Origin: Strongyloides papillosus
Lineage: Eukaryota; Nematoda; Chromadorea; Rhabditida; Strongyloididae
Direction: 5' to 3'
DNA length: 64,000 nucleotides
Assembly (NCBI GenBank): GCA_005656395.1
Contig: SRSI01000050.1
Location: 2,294,001 to 2,358,000 of the forward strand
The notes under the pieces were generated by a model, which did no database searches, was not told the DNA's origin, and saw nothing but the letters and a program-made list of their open reading frames with translations. The position numbers were made by a program, and so were the translations under genes. Shown one piece after another: positions 11,571-21,779 of the stretch. Every line of letters begins with the position of its first letter. Within the stretch, counting starts at the first letter, position 1.

Positions 11571-11869
11571 GTAATTCATTATAAGAATTAATCCTTTTCT
11601 ATTGGAAATTTTTCTTTTACTTCTAGACGAAAAAAAGAATTGACATAGCTTTTAGTGATATTCACGTTTATATATAAATGGCCATTTTTTGCTTAACTTC
11701 GTCATTATTATACGTTAGCAATGTAATTATTTTTGATTACCTAAAATTTGTGTATAATTTCTAGTTCTTTACCCATTTTAATTTTGTATTTATCAATTTT
11801 TTTTATTAAGTTTTCGTGTTTACTATTTTGTATACATATATCTTCTATCAATATTTATCTATATTTTCA

Positions 11870-12450
11870 GTTATAACAAGTATACCATTACAATTAAAAA
11901 AGAATACTGGTTGATTTGTGGTGCTCTTCACATATTTGCTGAGAACCCTGTTAACGGTCTTGAATCATTTGTTCAAATGATGGTTAGTGATTTTTTTGAA
12001 CTTTTACGATTATTTTGATTTTCTTTATAGAATAGTTGTCCTATTGACAGTCCTTACAAACATTCGTCACTCGTTTAAATAATAGGATCTTCTCTTATGG
12101 GACTATCCTTCTTAAGGATAAGGACCTTGAAAAATTTGGATTATATGAGATTGTAAACTTCACTCTAAAATTAAATTGCTTGGATTTTGTCCAGATACAA
12201 CTCCTCTTAAGGACAGATTCGCTTACTATCGTTTGCTCTATACCTCAATCTGGAATTTTCCCGAAAGACATTTTGCGCTGAAAACGGACAAAGTAGTGCA
12301 GGGACCTTTGAGAGAGCAGAACTCTCAGCACCCCAACAGGCAACATTTACAGTGTTGAAAGTGAATCTTTGAAAATGATGCTGATATTTAATTTTTTTTG
12401 TTCTTATATTATGTAACATAATTTGTATATATTTTAATTTGATCATTAAT
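11870..12450 (+). pseudogene. RPA1-like pseudogene (array copy 5)
   Basis: The upstream flank from 11571, the intron position (near 11981-12030) and the 3' flank (12440-12482) all align with the other array copies. Recognisable coding traces include the LxCGALHIFAENPVNGLE stretch and the TILLKDKDLEKFGLYEI stretch. The start codon is lost, the second exon carries in-frame stops and frame changes (for example at TTTAAATAATAG near 12076), and nothing beyond the N-terminal domain remains. It is a dead copy of the short form or of a full-length gene. Confidence 0.75.
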
Positions 12451-13171
12451 AAAAACTTTTGAATGAAGATAAGATGATTTACTATTTTATTTTTAACCGA
12501 ATATGTGGATTTATCTACTGTAATTTATAGTATATATCATTGACCATTTGGATCATAGAATTTGACCAGTGATAAAGTCGTTTTTCCATTAATGAACGAT
12601 GATAAAAAAATCTATTATTTTAGCATGACAGACAATAATTTTAAAGTTATTTTAACTTTGATATTTTTGTATTATTACTTAAAAGAGTGTTTATCACTGA
12701 TTTTTGAATGAAATTTTTTTTAATTAAAGAATATTTAGCAAGTTTTGATTGATTAATAAATAAAGTTTCTTTTACAAATGTTATATTCTATTTTGACTGT
12801 TATAATTTTAAGAATTTTATGTTCATATTAGTAATCTGAACATTCAAAATATTTGTACTAAAAAATTACAAACTATATGAATTATTGACATAACAATTAT
12901 ATTGATAATAAATATGACAACTATTATAAAAAGGAAAAATGCTAGTATAACTAATATTTTATATCTTTTATAATTTCTATAAAATAATCACATTTTTTCA
13001 ATATTGTAAAAATTTTAAGTATCGTTAACAACTATGAATAATAAATTTGATTTTAGATACCGTACTTTCTCAATATTTTACCATTGTAGTTAAAATCTAC
13101 TTTTTTTTTAAATCATTACGATGTCGGATGTTACCCAAATTTAACTGTTTCATAAAAATTTATATCACTTT

Positions 13172-13305
13172 GATCAGTGATAAAATATTTATAACATTTT
13201 GATCAGTAATATAAACATTTATAACATTTTGATCATTGATACAAAAATTTATAATATTTTGATCAGTTATACAAATAGTTATAACATTTTGACCAGTAAT
13301 AAAAC
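13172..13305. repeat. 30-bp minisatellite, about 4.5 copies
   Basis: The unit GATCAGTAATATAAACATTT plus ATAACATTTT starts at 13172 (29 bp), 13201, 13231, 13261 and 13291 (partial), with a few substitutions per copy. It lies in the AT-rich insertion between the 3' flank of RPA1 copy 5 and the relic unit. Isolated related words (GACCATTTGGATCAT, TTTGACCAGTGATAAAG) occur near 12540-12585, so the repeat may once have been longer. An apparent minus-strand reading frame across it is a by-product of the 30-bp period. Confidence 0.85.
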
Positions 13306-13439
13306 TTAATACCGGAAACCTATCAAGGATTTTTCTAGTATATAATATAAGCCAATTTTTTATCAATTATTGTGTTGTCAATGTTTTTTAAATCAATGGT
13401 AAATACGAAAAATTGACTCGCCATGTTTGTTTATAATTA

Positions 13440-13790
13440 TCTCATTTCCGGTTTACGCTTTCTACTTTTAAAAACCTTTCTTCCATTAACAATTTCCACA
13501 AGGGTAAATAAATAGTTTGTGTAAAATTTAAAACAAAATTTCTTGAACTAATTGATGTTAATGAAAAAAATATTTGAAAGTTTGTTAATACGATAGTAAA
13601 TTAGATTTTAAATGAATTTTTCGATATTTAAAAATCTTACATTAAGATAATGTTACCTGTTCTTGTAATATTTACAATATAACTTATGTTGGATTTTAAC
13701 TTTTGAAAGTAAATTTCAACATAATTAGTCATATTTGGAAATTCATTTTTATCAGATTTTTTTTCAAATGTTTATCTGATAACATTTTGA
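13440..13790 (+). repeat. Relic RPA1-array unit without a gene
   Basis: This stretch aligns with the 5' intergenic part of the other units, for example 5020-5350 upstream of copy 3. Shared words include TAGTTTGTGTAAAATTTA, TATGTTGGATT and a TCAGATTTTTTT-type tract. The part that would hold the promoter-proximal region and coding exons is missing. It marks the downstream edge of the array. Confidence 0.7.
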
Positions 13791-15900
13791 ATGGTCTCGC
13801 CAAGAAAGAAAAGGAAAATGTCTTTTGGTAAACCAACGTCCCTCTGCGATGTCAACAGCAATATGTGTGTGTACTTTTGCGTTGTCTATAAACGTGTTTT
13901 TTGTTTCTTGAAACTTTAGTTTATTCTCGAGTTGTTAAAAAGATATATTTAACTTAATGAGAATTAGAATTATTATGGATTTTATACCATGGAAATCAAT
14001 GTTATTTGTCTGTTACTGCCCCTACTATTATAATGTCAAAGTTCTTATTTACATTGTATTGAAATATCTGGTCCAAAACATTAGTAGATTCTTAAATTAA
14101 TTGAGTTATTAAATGAGATGCGATTAAAGTGGGTGATAACTTTATATTTAATCAATGAATATTTTATCGTAGTAATTACGTAAAAAAATGTTTGAAGAGT
14201 ATGGAAACATTTTTAAAAATAACTGCTCTAATATTTCAAAAAACATGATAATGCCTCGGTCTTAAACTTTTTATTGTTTTACATAAACAAAATTCACATA
14301 TTTCCATTTCTTAAGCATGAATTTGAATATAACATTTATTATACCAAAAAAGGATGTATTAAAAATCAAATTTCCCATTATCTTTTTATTACTCGCATTT
14401 TTTCTAGTACTCCATAAATGAACCGTTATTTGGTTAAGTTGTTAAATTTTTTTATCATCTTTTGTTACTTTTTATTATACCATTTAATTGTTAGAGGTTA
14501 AGTAAAAATTTTCGAGCTTAAGTAAGACACTCTCTAAAACAATTTATTAATACAATAAAAGAAGTTTTAGTTATTTTTCTATTATATACAAAACTAGTTG
14601 GTTTAACATTTTTTCTTACTTTAATATACCCTTTAATAATGTGTTTCTTTTATTATTTTTATTGATGTAGAATTATATAGCTTACTTTTATCCAAAAATT
14701 TTTTTCACCCTAACAAACATTTAAGTTTTAGAATATAATCTTTCTGTAAAGTAGGACATTTACAACCTTCTTACGGTAGTAAGTTATATAAATTTGCATG
14801 TTTATAGTTTTTTCCTTATAATTATCATATCATTTTTTAATTTCTTCTCTATAGATATTAGATAATTTCTGTGGTGTATTAAAAAAGATAAAACAATAAT
14901 TATCATAAATGGTGGTGTTTTAGCTTATGTTAGTTACTGATAAGGACACTATTTACAATTTGTTTTATTCCATTTTCATATAACATATTTCAAATTTCCC
15001 TTGTATCTGGGTAAATTATCTAATCATTTCCCAAACATTGGTCATTTTATCATATCTATTCGGATTTGTTAATCACTTTAAGTATTATTAAAATGACCTT
15101 TTCTGATAATAACTTCCCACTTTGATTTTTAATTTTTTTAACTGCAATATTAATGGTGTTTAACTGTTTTATTTATAAACATTAGATAATGGGAATTATC
15201 ATATAACAATAAGTAATATTATAAATTATAATTTTTTTTCAAATTAACATTTATTTTGTCTTTTTCTCTATTCAATAAATAATATTGGTATATACCTCTT
15301 AGTCATACAAATATATATATTTAATATTTTTTGTAACATTTTAATTTTTAATAATTGATGACGTTATATCTATCTTATTTGATCAATAGAAAGCATATTT
15401 TGGTATTGTCAATTTATATCAATGATAATGCTTTTTTAGATTATCGTTATAAGAAAATAAACTCTTATTGTTAATAGAAATTTCGTTACATGTTTGAAAG
15501 CTTTTACACATCACATTATGTATCACATGTATATCTCTTATCTTTGTTTCTATTTTAACATCTTTAATTATATGTTACTCTTCCTTTTTTGGTTAATTTT
15601 AACTACCGGAATTTCATCCCTTTATGAATTGGATTATTCTTATGACCATCTTTTGTCATTTTTTCTTACTTAATTTTATTTTTATGATATATTATATTAT
15701 TTTAGTATATTTACATACATTGCCAGTCACGACTACATAAAACTTTCATCCACCATATATTGATTCTCGATAGATGCATATATTTATATATAAATAAGAA
15801 GATATTTTCCCTAATTTTCATTCAAAATATTTTTAAATTTTTTGTTTTATTTTAGAAGAAATAATTTTACAAATTTCCCCTGGTTTCTTATCTATCCAAG
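13791..15900. other. Gene-free interval upstream of the V-ATPase gene
   Basis: About 2.1 kb of AT-rich sequence with no coding region that could be supported on either strand. An acceptor-like TTTATTTTAG ends at 15855, about 45 bp before the V-ATPase start codon. It would suit a trans-splice site or the 3' end of a leader intron. Confidence 0.5.
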
Positions 15901-18900
15901 ATGGGGAACATTTACAGGAGTGAGGAGATGTGCTTAGCACAATTGTATCTCCAATCAGAATCAGCATATAATTGTGTAGCTGAATTAGGTGAATTGGGAT
16001 TGGTACAATTTCGTGACCTGAATCCTGATGTAAATGCATTTCAAAGGAAGTTCGTTAATGAAGTTAGAAGGTGTGATGAAATGGAGAGGAAATTAAGATT
16101 TCTGGAGAAGGAGATAAAGAAGGATGAGATTCCGATGCTGGATACCTTAGAAAACCCAGAAGCACCACAACCTAAAGAAATGATTGACTTGGAGGCAACT
16201 TTTGAAAAACTTGAGAACGAATTAAATGAAGTTAACCAAAACGAGGAGATGCTTAGAAAAAACTTTGCTGAATTAACTGAATTAAAACACATCCTAAGAA
16301 AGACACAACAATTCTTTGAAGAGGTAAGTTTCCGGTGGTAATGGTGTTTTTTTTTTTACATTTTTGCACTTGTGCACTTTTTAATCTCATTTTGGTGGTC
16401 GTTCTAATGCTTTTTGTATATTTTTGTTAGGAACATCATTCTTCACTGGGTACCACATTATTTCGTGGTGCAGGACAATCAGGAATCGACGGCGACCAAG
16501 ACCATTTGTTAAATGAAGTGGCATTTATAAATGACAAAATGCAATTGGGGTTCGTTATTTAAAAAAAAATTCTATCATTTAGTTTTTTAACTCATTCTCT
16601 GTGAGGAAGGATTATTTTTTTCTATCCATGTATGTAATTTCAATTGTTCTGTCGCTTCCTATAGGTGTTGTTATGATGTTGTATTATTATTTTTTGTACC
16701 TCTTATTTTAACTATTGTCTATTGTATCTTCATATTTAATTTATAACAACTTTTTACCTGTTAATTCATTTAGGCTGGAAATATGGATGCAACATCAATA
16801 TCCGGAGGATATGTTGGGGAGGCTGGTGATTCGGATACAATTGAGTTAACCTCTGCAATTGGAGGTATCTCATCTGGAGTTCCAGTGTCATTTGCAAATT
16901 TTGGGTATATATTATTATTTTAAATAATATTTATGTTTATGTTTTCTTTGTTCTCCTCCCCTATTATGAGTTCTTCCTCACAAAAATCAAATTTACAAGT
17001 ATTTTTAATAATTTTGTTTTTTTTCTTTTAGATTTGTATGCGGAGTTATCGAGAGGATTCGCCTCCCTGCATTTGAAAGATTATTATGGCGTGCATGTCG
17101 CGGTAATGTCTTCCTAAGGCAATCAGATATCACTGAAGTCATGACTGATCCTCATACAGGAAATAAAGTAAACAAAACAGTTTTCATTATATTCTTCCAA
17201 GGTGATCAATTGAAGCAACGTGTCAAAAAAATCTGCGAAGGTTTCCGTGCAACCTTATACCCATGTCCCGAATCACAAACCGAGAGAAGAGAAATGTCTA
17301 TTGGAGTTATTACAAGAATCGAAGATTTAAAAACAGTCTTAGGACAGACAACAGATCACAGACACAGAGTCCTCGTGGCTGCTGCTAAAAACGTAAAAAT
17401 GTGGCTAACAAAAGTAAGAAAAATCAAAGCCATCTACCATACAATGAATCTGTTCAATATGGATGTAACAAAAAAATGTTTAGTAGCTGAGTGTTGGTGT
17501 CCAGTTGACGATTTAGATAGAATCCAATTTGCTTTAAAAAGAGGTACAGAGGAGAGTGGCAGTCACATCCCTAGTATCTTACAAAGAATGTCAACAAATG
17601 AAGCACCACCAACGTTTAATAAGACAAATAAATTTACCAAAGGTTTCCAAAATATTGTTGATGCCTATGGTATAGCTAATTACAGGGAAATAAATCCAGC
17701 CCCATACACGATGGTTACATTCCCATTCCTCTTTGCAGTGATGTTCGGAGATATGGGTCATGGTCTCATAATGTTAATGTTTGCTTTATTCTTAATTCTT
17801 AAAGAAAAAAGATTGGAGGCTGCCAAGATTAGAGATGAAATTTTCCAAACCTTCTTTGGTGGAAGGTATGTAATCTTTTTAATGGGAGCATTTTCTGTTT
17901 ATACAGGATTTATTTATAATGATGCATTCTCGAAATCAATTAATATTTTTGGTTCATCATGGAAAAATAGTTATGACTTGGAGAATGCTCATTTAGGTGA
18001 AACAGCCACATTATGGCCTGACTACGCCTACGATAACGCCTCTGGACCATATCCCATGGGTGTCGATCCAGTCTGGAACTTGGCTGAAGTCAACAGACTA
18101 AACTTCTTAAACTCCATGAAAATGAAAGCTTCAGTCATCCTTGGAGTATCTCAAATGACATTTGGTTTGATCTTATCATACCACAACTATAAGTATTTCA
18201 ACTCTGAATTAGATATCAAGTATATGTTTATACCACAAATGATATTTTTAAGTTGTATTTTTATTTACCTATGCATTCAAATTATTTTCAAATGGTTATT
18301 ATTTAATTTCAAAGCTGGATATTATATTATGGGATTTTATTATCCCTCCTCTCAGTGTGCTCCGTCACTTCTTATTGGATTGATTAATATGTTTATGATG
18401 AAGGATATGGGACATGGATTTACTGATGGTGATTCATTGGCACCAGCACCAAGTTGTCAACTAAGAAAATGGTACCCTGGACAGGCTTTCTTTGAAACAA
18501 TATTCTTATTAGTTGCAATGGCATGTATTCCTATAATGTTATTTGCTAAACCATACTTTTTATGGAAAGCAGATAAGGAGAAACGTGAAAATGGCCATAG
18601 ACAACTTACAGTTAGAGCCAGTATTGATGGTGATAATGCTGAAGTTGTTCATGCTACCGAGGATGAGGCACCCAAACCACATAGCCACGATCACCATGGA
18701 GATGGACCTTTTGATTTAGCTGATACAATGGTTTACCAAGCTATCCATACCATTGAGTTTGCTCTCGGATGTATCTCACATACCGCTTCTTATCTCCGTT
18801 TATGGGCTTTATCATTGGCACACGCTCAACTTTCAGATGTCCTCTGGACAATGGTATTTAGAAATTCATTTATCGTCGATGGTTATTTGGGAGCAATCTG

Positions 18901-19108
18901 TACTTATGTATTATTCTTCTGTTTCTTCTTCGGAACCATCTTCATCCTCGTCCTGATGGAAGGCCTTTCTGCATTCCTCCACGCTTTACGTCTCCACTGG
19001 GTAGAATTCCAATCAAAATTCTACGGTGGTAACGGCTACATCTTTGCACCTTTTGCATTCGAAACTCTCCTGGAGGAGGCCAAAGCTATTGATGACTCAA
19101 GTAAATAA
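15901..19108 (+). CDS. unc-32: V-type proton ATPase 116-kDa subunit a, with two mutually exclusive exons
   Basis: This is the membrane subunit of the V0 sector that carries the proton half-channels. Constitutive exons are 15901-16323 and 17032-19108. Between them lie two alternative exons, 16431-16549 and 16774-16904. Using one gives 872 residues and using the other 876, the usual family length. The start ([18 protein letters not shown]) is typical. Later landmarks include [13 protein letters not shown], the [20 protein letters not shown] segment at the start of the membrane domain, and the [18 protein letters not shown] helix with the essential arginine (about residue 770). Everything after residue 181 is in one exon. 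The gene symbol follows the C. elegans orthologue known for exon choice in the same region; other a-subunit paralogues exist in nematodes, so exact orthology is inferred. Confidence 0.95.
16431..16549 (+). other. Alternative exon A of the V-ATPase a subunit
   Basis: 119 bp, with acceptor TTTTTGTTAG and donor GTTCGT. It reads [15 protein letters not shown]... to ...NDKMQLG and enters after the complete codon that ends exon 1. It leaves two bases (GG) that join the A of exon 17032 to give the Gly of [13 protein letters not shown]. It cannot be combined with exon B: the reading frame shifts and soon meets TAA. Confidence 0.85.
16665..16685 (+). promoter_or_regulatory. GU-rich possible CELF-type splicing element between the alternative exons
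   Basis: The intron between the two exons contains GTGTTGTTATGATGTTGTAT, a run of U-G-U-U-G words. In C. elegans the CELF-family protein UNC-75 binds GU-rich elements to choose among unc-32 exons. The assignment here is by resemblance only. Confidence 0.35.
16774..16904 (+). other. Alternative exon B of the V-ATPase a subunit
   Basis: 131 bp, with acceptor TTCATTTAG and donor GTATAT. It reads [18 protein letters not shown]... to ...PVSFANFG. It has the same entry phase and the same two-base exit phase as exon A, so each is interchangeable in frame and both together are not. The encoded segment lies in the N-terminal cytosolic arm of the subunit, near residues 142-185. Confidence 0.85.
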
Positions 19109-19603
19109 ATTAAAAATATAAATGTATTATTAACAAGAATTTTTTCTTAAATAATTATTGTGATAACTTATGTTATATATATCTATGAAAAAAAAGATAA
19201 CTTCGTTTACCATTTTTAATACCCTTTGATATAAAATTATCAATGAACTTTGTAATTATTAAAATATATGTATGGTCTAATGAATTTTCCCTTTTGTCTG
19301 TCTTTATGTTGATTTATTAGTGAAATAAAAATTTTTAATTATTTTCTTGACATTTAATTTGAGATGTTGGCGCGACCTCCATAAAGCTATATCACCTACA
19401 TGATAGTTGGATGATGTTTGTATAAGTGCAGTGTAGTTATAATAAATAATTTGAACAAATGAAAGCAGATGTGTTATGTTTCACTTAATTGGAATCAATA
19501 TAAATAGGATATAAGAATTGTTTTTGGTGTATTACGTATCAAACAAATAAAGGGGCATCGTGATAGTTGCATTTGTTAGAAGTTTATTTATTTTATTGTT
19601 ATT
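19109..19603. other. Intergenic interval, V-ATPase 3' end to CED-9-like start
   Basis: AT-rich and without a supported gene. It should contain the V-ATPase 3' UTR and the promoter of the next gene. A short less AT-rich patch (GTTGGCGCGACCTCC) lies near 19366-19380; no feature could be assigned to it. Confidence 0.5.
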
Positions 19604-20341
19604 ATGCCACCTTTGTCTATTATATCTAATTTTAATGATAATAGTTATTTAAATGAGAGTTTAGATGATTCAAATATATTGCAATCTTCTTTTGTAAATG
19701 ACTCTACATATAATCATAGTAATGATTACCAGTATATTGCCTATATTTTACAACTTTACTTACAATATGAGTTAAATTACCAATTTTTTACCCCACTTAA
19801 CGATGACTTATCTAAAGAAGAAGAATTACTAGCTAGAAGTACATCAAAAATACTAGTTAAAGCAACATCAATATTTAAAAATAGAAATGAAGATAAATTA
19901 AAAACAATGCTTTCAAAATGTACAGTAGATGGACCTCATTTATCATACAATACATTCTGTTCAGTTTTGTCATACCTAACAGAAATGTCAATATCTGGAC
20001 CGGTAAGTAGAACCACCTTTACATATGGACGTCTAGTCGGGATATTTTCCTTCATCGGAATTTATTCCAAATTCCTACTAGATAATGATTGTTTTGAAGA
20101 TATTAACACACTGATACTTTATACCTCCAAACTTATGGCTAAATGGATAAACATTTCATGGAAACGGGATAAACTTAGTTGGGAGGATTTTAACTACAAA
20201 ACTAAATTATCCATCAAAAGTCTAAATATAGGGTATGAAAATAGTAAGATTGTTACAACAGTAACTGTTGTTGTTGGTGCTTGTGCTATAGCTGTAGCTG
20301 CAATTGGAATTTATTATGGAATTAAAAAAACTTTTTATTGA
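19604..20341 (+). CDS. ced-9: CED-9-like Bcl-2 family protein
   Basis: A single exon of 245 residues. The C-terminal half follows the CED-9 pattern. BH1 lies near 136-152 (TTFTYGRLVGIFSFIG), BH2 near 185-197 (SWKRDKLSWEDF), and a C-terminal membrane anchor at about 219-240 (alternating Val/Ala/Ile/Gly) is followed by a short basic tail. A weak BH4-like helix lies at 42-55. The N-terminal 40 residues are Ser/Asn rich and unconserved. In C. elegans CED-9 sits on mitochondria, restrains CED-4 and is released by EGL-1, so this should be the anti-apoptotic Bcl-2 protein of this worm. In C. elegans ced-9 shares an operon with cyt-1, but here it stands alone. Its 3' end faces ABHD11 at a distance of 54 bp. 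Confidence 0.85.
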   Translation: MPPLSIISNFNDNSYLNESLDDSNILQSSFVNDSTYNHSNDYQYIAYILQLYLQYELNYQFFTPLNDDLSKEEELLARSTSKILVKATSIFKNRNEDKLKTMLSKCTVDGPHLSYNTFCSVLSYLTEMSISGPVSRTTFTYGRLVGIFSFIGIYSKFLLDNDCFEDINTLILYTSKLMAKWINISWKRDKLSWEDFNYKTKLSIKSLNIGYENSKIVTTVTVVVGACAIAVAAIGIYYGIKKTFY

Positions 20342-20395
20342 TCTTAAATGTGTGTTTCACTTGTAAATTTTCATCAAATAATAAAGTTTAAAAAT

Positions 20396-21271
20396 CTAAT
20401 TTTTTAAAAAAGAAACTACGGCTTTTTTGAAGTCAGGGAAGTTTTCGGCATGTACCCAATGTCCTGCTCTTTCGATGACTTCGAAAGTTACATTAGGAAA
20501 GTATCTTCTTATTAGGTTTCTGTCGTTTGGAGTAACATAAAGTGAGTTTTCTCCTGTCACAAATAATGTTTCTTTATCAAAATGTAAACCTCTCTCGAAG
20601 GTATGTCCTATTAAATGATCTACATGTTCGCTAATACTTTTTAAGTTTGCTTGAAATCTATAATTCCCCGAATCTGGGTCTTTTTGTATGTTCGTTAGAA
20701 GGAATGCTCTAACACCATTATCAGTAATTTCATCCCTAAGATACCGTTCAATTTCGGGGCGACTCATAGTATAATCAATACTCATCAAAGCTTTGATATA
20801 CTTCGGAAATAAGTGTGTCTTATTTACATACATTGGCGAGATATCTTCAATTATTAGTTTGTTTATCTTTTTTGCAGTTTCCTTATTAAAAGCCAATTGC
20901 ATGCTTACTTTTCCTCCCATTGAATGTCCCAAAATATTGACTTCATCATATCCGGTTTCTTCACAAATAACATTTGTTATGAAGTTGTCTACATCTTCGG
21001 CCATGTCTTGGTAAGTCATTGAATCTAAATGGGGACTTTCTCCGTGATTTCTAAGATCAACAACGTATATTTGGTTGTCTAGTTGCTTTTGGAGAGCCAA
21101 TGATGCAGAGTGCCAATTTTTCTTATGGCCAAATAATCCATGGGCAATTAGAAGGGGTGGAAGACTTGTATTAGATGATTCTCCATATTTTGTATAGGAA
21201 AGTGATGCCACCGAACGTTGGAGAGCAATATTACGAAGCAATAACGAAGAGGAGAGAGATTTCAAAAGCAT
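20396..21271 (-). CDS. ABHD11: ABHD11-type mitochondrial alpha/beta hydrolase
   Basis: A single exon of 291 residues. It opens with an arginine- and leucine-rich, acid-free leader (MLLKSLSSSLLLRNIALQRS) typical of a mitochondrial presequence. Family landmarks are the HGLFG oxyanion-hole motif (44-48), the VVDLRNHGESPH strand-turn (70-81), the nucleophile elbow GHSMGG with Ser117, and the terminal catalytic histidine in AGHWVHAENF (His271). Animal ABHD11 is a matrix serine hydrolase; in mammals it protects the 2-oxoglutarate dehydrogenase complex by supporting its lipoylation. The catalytic acid is not certain from reading alone. It converges on the CED-9-like gene. Confidence 0.9.
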   Translation of the reverse strand: MLLKSLSSSLLLRNIALQRSVASLSYTKYGESSNTSLPPLLIAHGLFGHKKNWHSASLALQKQLDNQIYVVDLRNHGESPHLDSMTYQDMAEDVDNFITNVICEETGYDEVNILGHSMGGKVSMQLAFNKETAKKINKLIIEDISPMYVNKTHLFPKYIKALMSIDYTMSRPEIERYLRDEITDNGVRAFLLTNIQKDPDSGNYRFQANLKSISEHVDHLIGHTFERGLHFDKETLFVTGENSLYVTPNDRNLIRRYFPNVTFEVIERAGHWVHAENFPDFKKAVVSFLKN

Positions 21272-21779
21272 TATAAAGTCTCCATAAACGTAGTTCCAAA
21301 ATTAATTGAGCTGTCTACTGGTAAATATCAAATTTTTACTTTAAAATATATCAAACATTGTATAATAGAACAATTTTATTATCATTTAAAATCAATTAAA
21401 CACAATAATATCCCATAAAACGTATGTTATTAATTTTATTAAAAAACATAAACAATTTTCATAAAAAAGAGACGTTTGTACCCTGATAAAAATCAACGGA
21501 AGACTACCTGTATTTATATATATATAAAAAAATTAATTCTTTTCTAATATTATTATGACAAAGAGAATTCTACAAAATATTCGGAAAATTATAATATAAA
21601 AATATGTACAAACTTTTGTCGTTACATAATAATTTGCTAACTAATTAGTGTTATAATAATAGTAAAAAAAGGAAGAGAAAGATCACTACGTATTAAAGGT
21701 TACTTCAAGATATTTTACATACTAATTGTTCCGAAGATTGCAGGAGTCTCTTGGGATTGTTGTTTTAATTATTATAAAA
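21272..21779. other. Intergenic interval between ABHD11 and the R3H gene
   Basis: About 500 bp of AT-rich DNA between two minus-strand genes. It holds the promoter and leader of ABHD11 and the 3' UTR of the R3H gene. No gene is seen. Confidence 0.5.

Noticed and set aside
12176..12358. 60-aa plus-strand frame near 12.2 kb
   Set aside because: It lies within the decayed second exon of RPA1 copy 5; it is a remnant, not a new gene.
13160..13366. 68-codon minus-strand frame over the minisatellite
   Set aside because: It arises only because a 30-bp repeat keeps the frame; composition is repeat-like.
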